Assembly: GCA_902610975.1 (NCBI GenBank)
Contig: CACLXL010000004.1
Coordinates: 36,911 to 100,910 of the forward strand
Direction: 5' to 3'
DNA from: an uncultured Pelagibacteraceae bacterium
GTDB taxonomy: Bacteria > Pseudomonadota > Alphaproteobacteria > Pelagibacterales > Pelagibacteraceae
Length of the DNA stretch: 64,000 nt
In this document: in pieces, positions 46,425-56,587 of the stretch
How positions within the stretch are numbered: position 1 is the first letter of the stretch
Layout: each line of letters opens with the position of its first letter
Position numbers and translations under genes: made by a program
Notes under the pieces: model-generated
Database searches by the model: none
Told to the model about the DNA's origin: nothing
The model's input: the letters and a program-made list of their open reading frames with translations, nothing else

Positions 46425-47057
46425 ATGAATCAAAAAAATGGCAAAAATTCACTAGGTTTAGATATTATCTTTGAAGATGTAGATAATCCTATAGAATTGT
46501 TCAAAAAATGGTTTTCAAAGGCAGAGGAGAGCGAAATTAATGACCCGAACGCTGTTGCTATTGCAACCTCAAATAAAAATAATCAGCCAAATGTAAGGAT
46601 GGTTCTTCTTAAAGGTTTGAGCGATAAAGGATTTGTTTTTTATACGAATTTTAACAGTAAAAAAGGAAATGAACTAAAAGAAAATCAAAAAGCCTCAATG
46701 TGCTTTCATTGGAAAAGTTTAAGACGCCAAGTAAGAGCTATAGGAAAAGTAGAGGAAGTTTCAACTAAAGAGGCAGACGATTATTTTAACTCGCGACCTT
46801 ATAAAAATAGAATTGGCGCATGGGCTTCTTCACAATCAGCAATTCTAGACCAAAGAGAAACATTTACTAAAAAAATAAAAGAATTTGAAAGAAAATTCCC
46901 TGATCAAAACAATGTGCCAAGACCTCATCATTGGTCTGGCTGGAGATTGCTACCCGAAGAAATAGAATTTTGGCTAGATGGCGAAGGTAGAATTCATGAA
47001 AGATTAAACTATAGAAAAAAAAATGGAAATTGGGAGAAAGAGCTTCTCTATCCTTAA
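46425..47057 (+). CDS. pdxH: Pyridoxamine 5'-phosphate oxidase
   Basis: The 210-residue FMN enzyme oxidises PNP or PMP to pyridoxal phosphate. It has PNVRMVLLKGLSDKGFVFYT near residue 54, KKGNELKENQKASMCFHW, QVRAIGKVEEV near 105 and the C-terminal PHHWSGWRLLPEEIEFW near 165, which binds FMN. The C-terminus LNYRKKNGNWEKELLYP matches the usual end. It is convergent with ispB, with stops overlapping by four bases. Confidence 0.96.
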   Translation: MNQKNGKNSLGLDIIFEDVDNPIELFKKWFSKAEESEINDPNAVAIATSNKNNQPNVRMVLLKGLSDKGFVFYTNFNSKKGNELKENQKASMCFHWKSLRRQVRAIGKVEEVSTKEADDYFNSRPYKNRIGAWASSQSAILDQRETFTKKIKEFERKFPDQNNVPRPHHWSGWRLLPEEIEFWLDGEGRIHERLNYRKKNGNWEKELLYP

Positions 47058-48067
47058 AAAGATCTATTGAGACTAAAGCTAGTTAAATTTTGTAAGATTT
47101 TTTTATCTTCGTTATCAGGAAAAATTGCTAATGCATCATAAGAAACGTTTACAAAGTATTCTGCTTTTTTAAATGTAGCTTCTACTGCTTTATATTTGTT
47201 TATAAGAGCCAATGTATTACTAAAATCTTTTTCAGTTCTTTTTTCTTTTCTCATAATTTCATTAAGAAAGTTTTTTTCTTCTTTATTTCCTTTTTGAAAA
47301 ATAATAATCATAGGAAGAGTTACTTTTCCTTCAAAAAAATCCTTACCAATTTCTTTACCAAACAACTTTTCTTTTGCATAAAAGTCAAGGGCATCGTCTG
47401 CAATTTGAAAAGCTAACCCTAAGTTTCTTCCGTATGATTCTAAAGCTTTTTTTTCTTTTTCGTTAGCCCCTGATAAACAAGCTCCTGTTTTAGTTGCAGC
47501 AGAAAAAAGTGAAGCTGTTTTTAAATTTATTATATCTATGTATGTTTCCTCGAGTAGGTCAGCTTCTCCTTTATGTTGAAGTTGCAGTACCTCGCCTTGA
47601 GCAATTTTTGAGGATGTAGAGGACAACAATTTTAAAACTTCTAAATCACCGTCTTCAACCATCATCTCAAAACATCTACTAAGCAAATAATCACCTACCA
47701 GAATAGATGATTGATTGCCCCAAACAGAATTTGTAGTTTTTACACCTCTTCTTAATTCACTTTCATCAATTACGTCATCATGTAAAAGAGTTGCAGAATG
47801 TATTAATTCAACACAAGCAGCTAAATTTATATCTCTTTTATCTTCTTTATATCCAGTTAATTTTGCAGACTCTAAAGTAAGGAGGGCTCTTAATCTTTTG
47901 CCGCCTGACCTTAAATGATGATTGCTCATCTTCTGAATTAGATTTACTTCACTTCTTAATTTTTCTTGGATAAGATTCTCAACTTTTTGTAGTTTATCAC
48001 CAAGAAGGTTTTTAAGCACAAGGTAAGCAGAATTTGCTGATTTTTTAAGAGGTACAACTGATCCCAT
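47054..48067 (-). CDS. ispB: Long-chain polyprenyl diphosphate synthase (quinone side chain)
   Basis: The 337-residue prenyltransferase has the first aspartate-rich motif in SATLLHDDVIDESELRRG near residue 91 and the second in LAFQIADDALDFYAKE near 222. It is longer than the IspA in this window and lacks the two-residue insertion in the first DDxxD, as expected for the long-chain type. It probably builds the octaprenyl or similar side chain of ubiquinone. It is divergent from the S49 peptidase with a 146-base spacer. Confidence 0.92.
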   Translation of the reverse strand: MGSVVPLKKSANSAYLVLKNLLGDKLQKVENLIQEKLRSEVNLIQKMSNHHLRSGGKRLRALLTLESAKLTGYKEDKRDINLAACVELIHSATLLHDDVIDESELRRGVKTTNSVWGNQSSILVGDYLLSRCFEMMVEDGDLEVLKLLSSTSSKIAQGEVLQLQHKGEADLLEETYIDIINLKTASLFSAATKTGACLSGANEKEKKALESYGRNLGLAFQIADDALDFYAKEKLFGKEIGKDFFEGKVTLPMIIIFQKGNKEEKNFLNEIMRKEKRTEKDFSNTLALINKYKAVEATFKKAEYFVNVSYDALAIFPDNEDKKILQNLTSFSLNRSF

Positions 48068-48213
48068 AAGCGATATTTATATTTGTTTTTATGCAATAAT
48101 AAATTTTTAAATGATCCCGTGGTGACGCACCCACAATTCAACTATAAGTAGCGTAATTATTAATTAAAATTTAATTTTTTACTGTTATAAGAATATAATT
48201 AATCATCAAAAAT

Positions 48214-49026
48214 ATGTTTTCAATTTTTAAGAAAAAAAAAATAGTTCCACATGTCAGACTTACAGGCATCATAGGTTCAGCCGGTAAATTTAAACAAGGC
48301 ATGGAATTAGCTAATCAAAGAGATATTTTGAAAAAAGCTTTCTCAGTAAAAAAAATTTCTCACGTTGCAATATCAATCAATTCCCCTGGTGGATCGCCAG
48401 TTCAGTCACATTTAATATACAGTTATATAAGGCAGCTGGCTGAAAAGCATAAAGTAAAAGTTATTATATTTGCCGAAGACGTTGCAGCATCTGGTGGATA
48501 TTTTATTGCATGCGCGGGAGATGAAATTTACGCAAACTCAAGTTCAATAATTGGTTCAATAGGAGTAATTTCTGCATCGTTTGGTTTTAAAGACCTAATT
48601 CAAAAGATTGGAGTTGAAAGAAGAGTTTATACAGCTGGAAAAAATAAAAGTACTTTAGATCCATTTAAAGAGGAAAAAGAGGAAGACATTAAAAGATTAA
48701 AAACTATACAACTTGAATTACATGAAGACTTTATAAAAGTTGTACAAAAAAGTAGAGGGTCAAAACTAAAGGATCCCGAAAAAAATAATATTTTTACTGG
48801 AGAATTTTGGACTGGCAAAACATCATTAAATCTTGGATTAATTGACGGTATTGGAAATGCCGACCAAATTTTAAAAGAAAAATTTGGAGAAAAAGTAATT
48901 ATTAAAACATTTGAAAAACCTAAAGGTTTTATTGCAAGAAAACTTTCTTCATCTATTCACGACCCAGTTGAAAAACTTGTTAATTTAATTGAAGAAAAAT
49001 CGATGTGGCAAAAATTTGGTTTATAA
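48214..49026 (+). CDS. S49 family serine peptidase (SppA/SohB type)
   Basis: The 270-residue protein has VAISINSPGGSPVQSHLIYS near residue 50, VIIFAEDVAASGGYFIACAG near 87 with the family Ser-Gly-Gly, and SSSIIGSIGVISASFGFKDL near 110. These form the Ser/Lys catalytic region of signal peptide peptidases. The N-terminus has no obvious membrane helix, unlike SppA, so it may be cytoplasmic or peripheral. It starts a run with glyQ, glyS and ppdK, the same order as in other alphaproteobacteria. Confidence 0.9.
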   Translation: MFSIFKKKKIVPHVRLTGIIGSAGKFKQGMELANQRDILKKAFSVKKISHVAISINSPGGSPVQSHLIYSYIRQLAEKHKVKVIIFAEDVAASGGYFIACAGDEIYANSSSIIGSIGVISASFGFKDLIQKIGVERRVYTAGKNKSTLDPFKEEKEEDIKRLKTIQLELHEDFIKVVQKSRGSKLKDPEKNNIFTGEFWTGKTSLNLGLIDGIGNADQILKEKFGEKVIIKTFEKPKGFIARKLSSSIHDPVEKLVNLIEEKSMWQKFGL

Positions 49027-49911
49027 ATGCCAGCTAAAAAAAAAGTTAAAAAAAAAGATAACTCTCTTTCTTTTCAAGATATAATAATGAATCTTCAAAA
49101 ATTTTGGGGAAGAAATGGCTGTGTAATTTTACAACCATATGATTTAGAGGTAGGGGCCGGGACTTTTCATCCTGCTACCACGTTAAGATCTCTAGGCCCT
49201 AAACCATGGAAAGCGGCTTATGTTCAGCCTTCAAGGCGACCAACGGATGGTAGATATGGAGAAAACCCAAATCGTTTACAACACTATTATCAATATCAAG
49301 TAATTATTAAACCATCCCCGAGTAATATTAAACAAACATATCTAAAAAGTTTAGCAGCTATCGGTATTGATGTAAAAAATCATGACATCCGTTTTGTTGA
49401 AGATGATTGGGAAAGCCCAACGTTAGGGGCAGCAGGATTAGGATGGGAAGTTTGGTGTGATGGAATGGAGATTACTCAGTTTACTTATTTTCAACAAATG
49501 ACCGGTATAGAATGTAAACCTGTTCCAGTTGAAATTACTTATGGTCTTGAGAGACTATGTATGTTTGTTCAAGAAAAAAATAATGTTTTTGATCTGAATT
49601 GGAATAATAATGGTGTGAAATATAAAGAAGTTTTCTATCAAGCTGAAAAAGAATTTTCTGCTTATAACTTTGAGTTTGCAAATACTGATACTTTACTTAA
49701 AAGTTTTGAGAATACTGAAAATGAATGTAAATCTTTACTTGAAAAAAAACTTTCATTACCAGCTTACGATCAATGTCTAAAAGCTAGTCATATCTTTAAT
49801 TTATTAGATGCTCGCGGTGTAATTGGTGTTGCAGAAAGAACTGGTTATATTACTAGGATTAGGGAGCTCGCAAAAGGTTGCGGGGCCCTATGGCTAAGCT
49901 CACAAAGTTAG
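49027..49911 (+). CDS. glyQ: Glycyl-tRNA synthetase alpha subunit
   Basis: The 294-residue subunit of the alpha2-beta2 synthetase carries the aminoacylation site. It shows [20 protein letters not shown] near residue 18, [40 protein letters not shown] near 61 and [20 protein letters not shown] near 151. The extra Lys-rich N-terminus ([11 protein letters not shown]) is a minor addition. It begins with the base after the S49 stop and precedes glyS by three bases. Confidence 0.97.
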   Translation: MPAKKKVKKKDNSLSFQDIIMNLQKFWGRNGCVILQPYDLEVGAGTFHPATTLRSLGPKPWKAAYVQPSRRPTDGRYGENPNRLQHYYQYQVIIKPSPSNIKQTYLKSLAAIGIDVKNHDIRFVEDDWESPTLGAAGLGWEVWCDGMEITQFTYFQQMTGIECKPVPVEITYGLERLCMFVQEKNNVFDLNWNNNGVKYKEVFYQAEKEFSAYNFEFANTDTLLKSFENTENECKSLLEKKLSLPAYDQCLKASHIFNLLDARGVIGVAERTGYITRIRELAKGCGALWLSSQS

Positions 49912-49914
49912 ATT

Positions 49915-51969
49915 ATGGCAGAACTTTTATTGGAATTATATAGTGAAGAAATTCCACCACAATTACAAATAGCAGCAAGGTCTCAAATAAAACAATTTAT
50001 TGAAAACTCTTTCGAAGAAGACAGCATTAATTATAAAGAATTATTAGTTTACTCTTCACCTACAAGATTAATGGTATTCATAAAAAGCCTTCCCGAAAAA
50101 ATCAAAATAGAGGCAAAAGAAATTAAAGGACCTAAGGTAGACTCACCTGATCAAGTACTTCGAGGTTTCATAAAAGCCAAAAATGTCAATGAAAAAGACT
50201 TAGTTGAAAAAGATACTGATAAAGGTAAATTTTATTTTATAAAAACAAAATCTCAATCAATTTTAGTCGAAGATTTATTAATTAAAATTATTCCAAAGGC
50301 AATAGGATCAATTAATTGGAAAAAATCAATGAAATGGTCAGACCATAATTTGATGTGGGGTAGGCCACTAAGGTCGATTTTTGCAAAATTTAACAATAAA
50401 AAATTATCGTTTAAATTTGAACATCTTGATAGTACTGATAATGTAATTATCGAACAAGATTTAATTAAAAAAACTAAAAAAATAAAAGATTTCGAAGATT
50501 ACCGCAATTTTTTAAAAAGCAGCAAAATAATCGTAGATCATCAGGAAAGAGAAGAGATTATTTTGAAAAAAATCAGTTCACTTTCTCAATCCAAACAATA
50601 CAAAGAGACACTAAACCCAAAGCTTTTAGAAGAAGTCGTTAATATTGTAGAGGATCCAAATTTACTTCATGTTAGTTTCAGTAAAGCTTATTTAGAAATA
50701 CCCAAAGAAATTGTAATCTCTACTTTGGAAAAACATCAGAGATATTTCCCGATTTTTGATAATAGAGATCGATTAACAAATTATTTTTTTGTTGTAGCTA
50801 ATAAAAAAGACGAAAAAAAATTGATCACCCAAGGAAACAAAAGAGTTGTCGAAGCTAGACTAGCAGATGCCAAATTTTTCTGGGATAAAGATCGATCTAA
50901 AAATTTGATTAAACAAATAGCCAATCTTAAATCAGTAACTTTCTACGAAAAACTAGGAACTATTTATGATAAAACACAAAGATTAAGACAGTTGGCTGGC
51001 TTATTATCTGATGATTTAAATATCAATAAAGAAAAAGTTCAAGTTGCAGCCTCTATTTCTAAATCCGACTTATGTTCAGACTTAGTTGGAGAATATCCAG
51101 AACTTCAAGGCGTAATGGGAAAATATTTTGCATTAGCACAAGGATTCGATGAGGATGTGGCAAACTCGGTAAGCGATCATTACTTACCAACTGGTCTTAC
51201 ATCCGTCTTACCTAAAAAGCCTTTCAGTTATTCTATTTCAATAGTAGATAAAATAGATACGTTAGTTGGTTTTTTTGTAATTAATGAAAAACCAACAAGT
51301 TCAAAAGATCCTTTTGCTTTAAGACGAGCCGCTATTGGATTACTTAGAATAATTATTGAAAATAAATTATCATTTAAACTACGGGATTTAATTAGCTACG
51401 CTTTAAGACTATATCAAGATCAAGGTGTTGAAATTAAAAATGAGAATACAGTGCAAGAAGTTCTAGAATTTATAAAAGAAAGAATGCGGAACGTTTTAAA
51501 GTTAAAAAATATTAAAACTGATATCATCGAAGCATCAATTAGTTCACATGCTGGAGATAATTTTTTAGCTCTTTATGCAAAAACAATTTTAATGAGTAAA
51601 TACAAAAATAAAGGAATTGGTCTTAATGCAATCAGTTCTTATAAAAGAGCCTCAAACATTTTAGATAAAGCTGGAAAGGAAATTACTGGTAGACCCGATG
51701 CTGTATTATTTAGAAAAGATGAAGAAAAAATACTTCACGAAAAAATAAACGAGATACGGAAAGCTTTCACAGTTAAAGATGACAATAAAGATTATGAGGG
51801 CTTGTTGATAAAGCTTTCTGATACTAAAGAGTCTACAGATAATTTTTTTGACAATGTTGTTGTAAATGACGAAAATCAAGATATTAAAAATAATCGACTA
51901 GAGTTGTTAAAAATGTTCTGTAATACTTTTGACAACTTTATTGATTTTTCAAAATTAGAGGGTCAATAA
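49915..51969 (+). CDS. glyS: Glycyl-tRNA synthetase beta subunit
   Basis: The 684-residue beta subunit binds and positions tRNA-Gly. It begins MAELLLELYSEEIPPQLQI, includes MKWSDHNLMWGRPLRSIFAK near residue 138 and EKHQRYFPIFDNRDRLTNYF near 274, and the HD-like KSDLCSDLVGEYPELQGVMG near 384. The C-terminal anticodon-binding domain ends FCNTFDNFIDFSKLEG. It shares one base with ppdK. Confidence 0.97.
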   Translation: MAELLLELYSEEIPPQLQIAARSQIKQFIENSFEEDSINYKELLVYSSPTRLMVFIKSLPEKIKIEAKEIKGPKVDSPDQVLRGFIKAKNVNEKDLVEKDTDKGKFYFIKTKSQSILVEDLLIKIIPKAIGSINWKKSMKWSDHNLMWGRPLRSIFAKFNNKKLSFKFEHLDSTDNVIIEQDLIKKTKKIKDFEDYRNFLKSSKIIVDHQEREEIILKKISSLSQSKQYKETLNPKLLEEVVNIVEDPNLLHVSFSKAYLEIPKEIVISTLEKHQRYFPIFDNRDRLTNYFFVVANKKDEKKLITQGNKRVVEARLADAKFFWDKDRSKNLIKQIANLKSVTFYEKLGTIYDKTQRLRQLAGLLSDDLNINKEKVQVAASISKSDLCSDLVGEYPELQGVMGKYFALAQGFDEDVANSVSDHYLPTGLTSVLPKKPFSYSISIVDKIDTLVGFFVINEKPTSSKDPFALRRAAIGLLRIIIENKLSFKLRDLISYALRLYQDQGVEIKNENTVQEVLEFIKERMRNVLKLKNIKTDIIEASISSHAGDNFLALYAKTILMSKYKNKGIGLNAISSYKRASNILDKAGKEITGRPDAVLFRKDEEKILHEKINEIRKAFTVKDDNKDYEGLLIKLSDTKESTDNFFDNVVVNDENQDIKNNRLELLKMFCNTFDNFIDFSKLEGQ

Positions 51970-54629
51970 TGGTGAAAATTATATTTAGTTTTGATGATAA
52001 ATCCGCCAGAAAATTAAAAAATAAAAGAAATGTTTTAGGTGGAAAAGGAGCAAACCTAGGAGAGATGGGCAGATTGGGCCTACCTGTTCCTCCCGGATTT
52101 ACTATTACAACAAATGTTTGTGATCTTTTTTACAAAAATAAAAAAAAGTTACCCAAAAAAGTAATTAAAAATATTGAGTTAGAGCTTAAAAATATTGAAA
52201 AGAAAACTAAAAAGAAATTCGGTGATCTTAAAAATCCATTATTAGTATCAGTCAGATCTGGGGCCAGAATTTCAATGCCCGGTATGATGGATACAATTTT
52301 AAATCTTGGTCTTAACGACAAAACTGTTGAGTCATTAAAAAAGAAAACATCTAACGGAAGATTCGCTAAAGATAGCTATAGAAGATTTATACAAATGTAT
52401 AGCAATGTAGTTTTGGGGGTAGAAGGACATTTGTTTGAAGAATTAATTGATAATTACAAGTTAACTAAAGGAGTTTTATTAGACACAGATTTAGATGAGA
52501 ACGATTGGGATGGTTTAATTATAAATTTTAAAGAATTAGTAAAAAAAGAAAAAAAAATTAATTTTCCTCAAGATGTCAAAGAACAATTATTAGGAGCAAT
52601 TAATGCTGTATTTTTATCTTGGGATAGTCAAAGAGCAAAAACTTATAGAAAATTAAATCAAATTCCAGACCATTGGGGAACAGCTGTAAACGTTCAAGCT
52701 ATGGTTTTTGGAAATATGGGTGATGAATGTTCAACAGGTGTTGCCTTTACTAGAAATCCTTCAACAGGAGAAAATTCTTTTTTTGGAGAATTTTTAATTA
52801 ATGCACAAGGTGAGGATGTAGTAGCAGGTACTAGAACTCCTCAATATATTACTAAAAAAGCAAAAAAAGACTCAGGATCTAAACATCCATCAATGGAAGA
52901 GGCTATGCCTAAAGTCTATAAAGAACTTGCAAAAGTATTTCTAAAGTTAGAAAGGCATTATAAAGATATGCAGGACATCGAGTTCACAGTTGAAAATAAT
53001 AAACTTTGGATGTTACAAACAAGATCTGGAAAAAGAACAGCTAAAGCTGCAATTAAAATTGCAGTTGATATGGTTAAAGAGAAATTAATTTCAAAAAAAG
53101 AAGCAATCAAAAGAATTGATCCAAATACATTAGATACTTTACTACATCCCACTTTAGACGAAAAAGTTGAGAAAGAGGTAATTGCCTCGGGATTACCAGC
53201 ATCACCAGGAGCTGCAAGTGGTAAAGTTGTTTTCACTGCTGATGAAGCAGAAAAATTAAACGGGATGATGCAAGATACAATATTAGTGAGATTAGAAACT
53301 TCACCAGAAGATATACACGGAATGCATGCAGCTAAAGGAATTCTAACAGCAAGAGGAGGAATGACAAGCCATGCTGCTGTAGTAGCAAGAGGAATGGGAA
53401 GACCATGTGTTTCTGGATCAAGTGAAATAACAATCGATTATGAGTTAAAACAATTCAAAGCTGGTGACATAATTATTAAAGAGGGAGATATTATTACTAT
53501 AGATGGTGGAAGTGGAAAAGTAATGAAAGGACTAGTTCCTACTGTTCAACCTGAAATTTCTGGATACTTCTCTACAATAATGAAATGGGCTGATGAATTT
53601 AGAAAATTAAAAGTAAGAACAAACGCAGAAACAGAAGCGGATAGCAAAACAGCAAGAGAATTTGGCGCTGAAGGAATAGGCTTATGCAGAACTGAGCACA
53701 TGTTTTTTGATGAAGAGAGAATTCTTTCTGTCAGACAAATGATTTTGTCTAAATCAAAAGAGGATAGAAATAGCGCGTTAGATAAGCTTCTACCTTATCA
53801 AAAAGAAGACTTTAAAAAAATATTTAAAATTATGTCAGGATTACCAGTTACAGTAAGGTTATTAGATCCACCACTTCATGAGTTTTTACCAAAAGCTGAC
53901 AAAGACATACAAGAGGTAGCAAGATCTTTAAATTTACCAGCGAAAGAGGTTAAAGATAGAATATCAGAACTGCATGAGGAAAATCCTATGCTTGGGCATA
54001 GAGGATGTAGGCTTGGTATTTCTTTCCCAGAGATTTATGAGATGCAATGTAGAGCAATATTTGAAGCTATAGTCGAGTTAAAAAAACAAAAAGTAAAAGC
54101 TGCTTTTGTAGAAATAATGATACCGTTGGTTTCAACTGAGTCCGAATTAAAAATTTTAAGAGCTTTAGTAAATAAAATAGCTAGCGAAATAGAAAAAGAA
54201 AAAAAATTAAAACTTGAGTATATGGTTGGCACCATGATTGAATTGCCGCGTGCCGCTTTACAAGCTAAATCTATCTCAAAACATGCTGATTTTTTCAGCT
54301 TTGGAACGAATGATTTAACTCAAACAACATTTGGAATAAGCAGAGATGACTCAGGTAAATTCTTAAACGATTATATTGATAATAAAATTTTTGATGTAGA
54401 TCCATTTGTAAGTATTGATCAAAATGGAGTAGGTGAGCTAGTGGAAATAGCTTCTTCAAGAGGAAGAAAGATAAATAAGAATATTAAGTTAGGTATTTGC
54501 GGTGAACACGGTGGCGATCCAAAGAGTATTGAGTTTTGTTCTAGAACAGGATTAAACTATGTTTCCTGCTCTCCATTCAGAGTTCCAGTGGCTAGATTAG
54601 CTGCTGCTCAAGCAGAATTATCTAAATAA
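51969..54629 (+). CDS. ppdK: Pyruvate, phosphate dikinase
   Basis: The 886-residue enzyme reversibly converts pyruvate, ATP and Pi to PEP, AMP and PPi. The N-terminal ATP-grasp part has NVLGGKGANLGEMGRLGLPV near residue 19 and VSVRSGARISMPGMMDTILN near 93. The swivelling domain has the phosphohistidine in GGMTSHAAVVARGMGRPCV near 455, and the C-terminal PEP domain ends with LGICGEHGGDP with the catalytic cysteine near 838. In place of pyruvate kinase or PEP synthase it supports both directions of lower glycolysis with pgk and fba here. It overlaps nadC by 12 bases. Confidence 0.98.
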   Translation: MVKIIFSFDDKSARKLKNKRNVLGGKGANLGEMGRLGLPVPPGFTITTNVCDLFYKNKKKLPKKVIKNIELELKNIEKKTKKKFGDLKNPLLVSVRSGARISMPGMMDTILNLGLNDKTVESLKKKTSNGRFAKDSYRRFIQMYSNVVLGVEGHLFEELIDNYKLTKGVLLDTDLDENDWDGLIINFKELVKKEKKINFPQDVKEQLLGAINAVFLSWDSQRAKTYRKLNQIPDHWGTAVNVQAMVFGNMGDECSTGVAFTRNPSTGENSFFGEFLINAQGEDVVAGTRTPQYITKKAKKDSGSKHPSMEEAMPKVYKELAKVFLKLERHYKDMQDIEFTVENNKLWMLQTRSGKRTAKAAIKIAVDMVKEKLISKKEAIKRIDPNTLDTLLHPTLDEKVEKEVIASGLPASPGAASGKVVFTADEAEKLNGMMQDTILVRLETSPEDIHGMHAAKGILTARGGMTSHAAVVARGMGRPCVSGSSEITIDYELKQFKAGDIIIKEGDIITIDGGSGKVMKGLVPTVQPEISGYFSTIMKWADEFRKLKVRTNAETEADSKTAREFGAEGIGLCRTEHMFFDEERILSVRQMILSKSKEDRNSALDKLLPYQKEDFKKIFKIMSGLPVTVRLLDPPLHEFLPKADKDIQEVARSLNLPAKEVKDRISELHEENPMLGHRGCRLGISFPEIYEMQCRAIFEAIVELKKQKVKAAFVEIMIPLVSTESELKILRALVNKIASEIEKEKKLKLEYMVGTMIELPRAALQAKSISKHADFFSFGTNDLTQTTFGISRDDSGKFLNDYIDNKIFDVDPFVSIDQNGVGELVEIASSRGRKINKNIKLGICGEHGGDPKSIEFCSRTGLNYVSCSPFRVPVARLAAAQAELSK

Positions 54630-55448
54630 TAAAGTCGTATCAAATGATTTGGCGCTATGAGTAATCGCACCAACCGAAATTCGATTTACACCTGTTTTTG
54701 ATATTTGTTTAATATTTTTTAAAGTAGCATTTCCGGAGTACTCTGTTTCATATTTATTTTTGCATAGTTTTAAGCAATTTTTTAATTGTGAAGAGTTCAT
54801 ATTATCAAAAAGGATTCTTTTAAATTTTAAGCCCAAAATTTGTTTAAGCTGATTTATATTTTCAACTTCAACTGTAACAATTTTTTTTGTTTTTATGGCT
54901 TTCTTAACTAATTCTCTAAGATTATTAGATGCACTAATATGATTATCTTTAATAAGAATTTCATCGCTTAAATTATATCTATGATTATGACCGCCACCTT
55001 TTTTGACAGCATATTTCTCAAGTGTTCTTAAATTAGGCGCAGTTTTTCTTGTACAACAGATCTTAGTTTTTTTACTAATTTTTTTTACGAATTGATTAGT
55101 AATAGTTGCGATACCTGAGGCATGATTTAGAAAATTTAAAGCGGTTCTCTCAGCAGTTAGGATTGTTTTTGTTTTAGCCTTTATATTAGCAACTACTTTA
55201 TTTTTTTTTATTTTTTTCCCATCAGAAACTTTCTTTGTAAAAATGGTCTCTCTTCCAATTAATTTAAAAGCTGTTTTACAAAACTCTAAACCAGCTATTA
55301 CACCATCTTGTTTAGCTATTATCCTAGCTTGAATTATTTTATTTTTTTTACTTAAGATATTTGTAGTGATATCACCTCTAGGCTTCAGATCTTCCTCTAG
55401 AGCCTTTCTTACAACTGATTTAATATAAAATTGATTTAATACTTGCAC
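54618..55448 (-). CDS. nadC: Nicotinate-nucleotide pyrophosphorylase (quinolinate phosphoribosyltransferase)
   Basis: The 276-residue enzyme converts quinolinate and PRPP to nicotinate mononucleotide. It shows LEEDLKPRGDITTNIL near residue 17, AERTALNFLNHASGIAT near 99, CTRKTAPNLRTLEKYAVKKG near 130-149 and GGHNHRYNLSDEILIKDNH. The C-terminus NRISVGAITHSAKSFDTTL is standard. Its last codons overlap the 3' end of ppdK. It lies four bases after nadA, so the pair forms a nadAC operon; nadB is not between them. Confidence 0.96.
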   Translation of the reverse strand: MQVLNQFYIKSVVRKALEEDLKPRGDITTNILSKKNKIIQARIIAKQDGVIAGLEFCKTAFKLIGRETIFTKKVSDGKKIKKNKVVANIKAKTKTILTAERTALNFLNHASGIATITNQFVKKISKKTKICCTRKTAPNLRTLEKYAVKKGGGHNHRYNLSDEILIKDNHISASNNLRELVKKAIKTKKIVTVEVENINQLKQILGLKFKRILFDNMNSSQLKNCLKLCKNKYETEYSGNATLKNIKQISKTGVNRISVGAITHSAKSFDTTLLFR

Positions 55449-55452
55449 TGAT

Positions 55453-56442
55453 CTAACGACCGATCTCGGTCATTCTGATTACAGATTTTCTTGCAGCCTC
55501 TATAGTTTTACTATCCAAAATAATCTCATTAGTTTCATTTTCTAAACAATCTAATATTTTTTTTAAATTAATTTTTTTCATATAAGGACATAAATTACAT
55601 GGTTTGATAAAAGATACTTTTGGATTATCAGCTTCTACGTTATCACTCATTGAACATTCTGTAACTAACATAACTTTTTTAGGTTGCTTATTTTTTACAT
55701 AATCAATCATTCCAGACGTTGATCCTGCAAAATCAGAAGCTTCAATTACATCTGGCGGACATTCAGGATGAGCTATTATTTTAATTCCAGGATTTTGGGA
55801 TTTGATTTCTTCAATTTCTTTTCCTGTAAACTGTTCATGCACTATACAAGTTCCTTTCCAAGAAATTATTTTGACCTTAGTATTTTTAGCTACATAGTCT
55901 GCTAAATATTGGTCTGGAAGAAAAATTACTTTATCTACATTTAAAGATTCAACTACTTTTACTGCGTTAGCTGAAGTACAACAAACATCAGTTTCTGCTT
56001 TAACGTCAGCAGAAGTGTTTACGTAAGATACTACAGGAACGCCTGGAAATTTTTGTTTTAGCAATTTTACATCTTCACCTGTAATAGAATTAGATAAAGA
56101 GCAACCTGCCTGCATGTCAGGAAGAAATACTTTTTTCTCTGGACACATTAATTTTGCTGTTTCTGCCATAAAGTGTACCCCACACATTATAATTTTATCA
56201 GCTTTTGTTTTAGACGCCTCTACTGCTAACGCTAATGAGTCGGCAGATATATCGGCTACACCATGGTAAATTTCTGGAGTTTGGTAGTTATGAGCAAGTA
56301 TAATTGCATTTTTCTCTTTTTTAATTTTATTAATTTTCTCTATCAATGGAGCATGAATTTTCCATTCAGCTTCAGGAACGAATTTTGAGATTTTCTTATA
56401 AATCTCTTGAGTAGAGCTCAAATTTTGTTGTTGTACAGACAT
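55453..56442 (-). CDS. nadA: Quinolinate synthase A
   Basis: The 329-residue 4Fe-4S enzyme makes quinolinate from iminoaspartate and DHAP. It shows IILAHNYQTPEIYHGVADIS near residue 44, MCGVHFMAETAKLMCPEKKV near 89 with the first cluster cysteine, TDVCCTSANAV near 150, and NLCPYMKKINL near 288 with the last ligand. The aspartate-oxidising partner nadB is absent from the window. It is divergent from the tRNA-Leu. Confidence 0.96.
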   Translation of the reverse strand: MSVQQQNLSSTQEIYKKISKFVPEAEWKIHAPLIEKINKIKKEKNAIILAHNYQTPEIYHGVADISADSLALAVEASKTKADKIIMCGVHFMAETAKLMCPEKKVFLPDMQAGCSLSNSITGEDVKLLKQKFPGVPVVSYVNTSADVKAETDVCCTSANAVKVVESLNVDKVIFLPDQYLADYVAKNTKVKIISWKGTCIVHEQFTGKEIEEIKSQNPGIKIIAHPECPPDVIEASDFAGSTSGMIDYVKNKQPKKVMLVTECSMSDNVEADNPKVSFIKPCNLCPYMKKINLKKILDCLENETNEIILDSKTIEAARKSVIRMTEIGR

Positions 56443-56503
56443 ACTAATTCCAATTTACCAACTTGAGATTAAATTGTCATTCATTTATTGTCGCATTATT
56501 ATT

Positions 56504-56587
56504 GCGGTCGTGCTGAAATTGGTAGACAGGCACGCTTGAGGGGCGTGTGGGTTTCCCGTGAGAGTTCGAGTCTCTCCGACCGCACCA
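56504..56587 (+). tRNA. tRNA-Leu(GAG), integration target
   Basis: The 84-nt gene has the acceptor stem GCGGTCG/CGACCGC, the anticodon stem CACGC/GCGTG with loop TTGAGGG, a long class II variable arm (GGGTTTCCCGT region), T-loop TTCGAGT, discriminator A and encoded CCA. The anticodon GAG reads CUC/CUU. Its last 26 bases plus three A are repeated exactly at 61707-61735, so the tRNA is the attachment site of the element that follows. Confidence 0.96.

Noticed and set aside
48068..48141. Minus-strand peptide frame overlapping the ispB 5' end
   Set aside because: Mostly a frame shadow of ispB with no family resemblance or ribosome-binding site.
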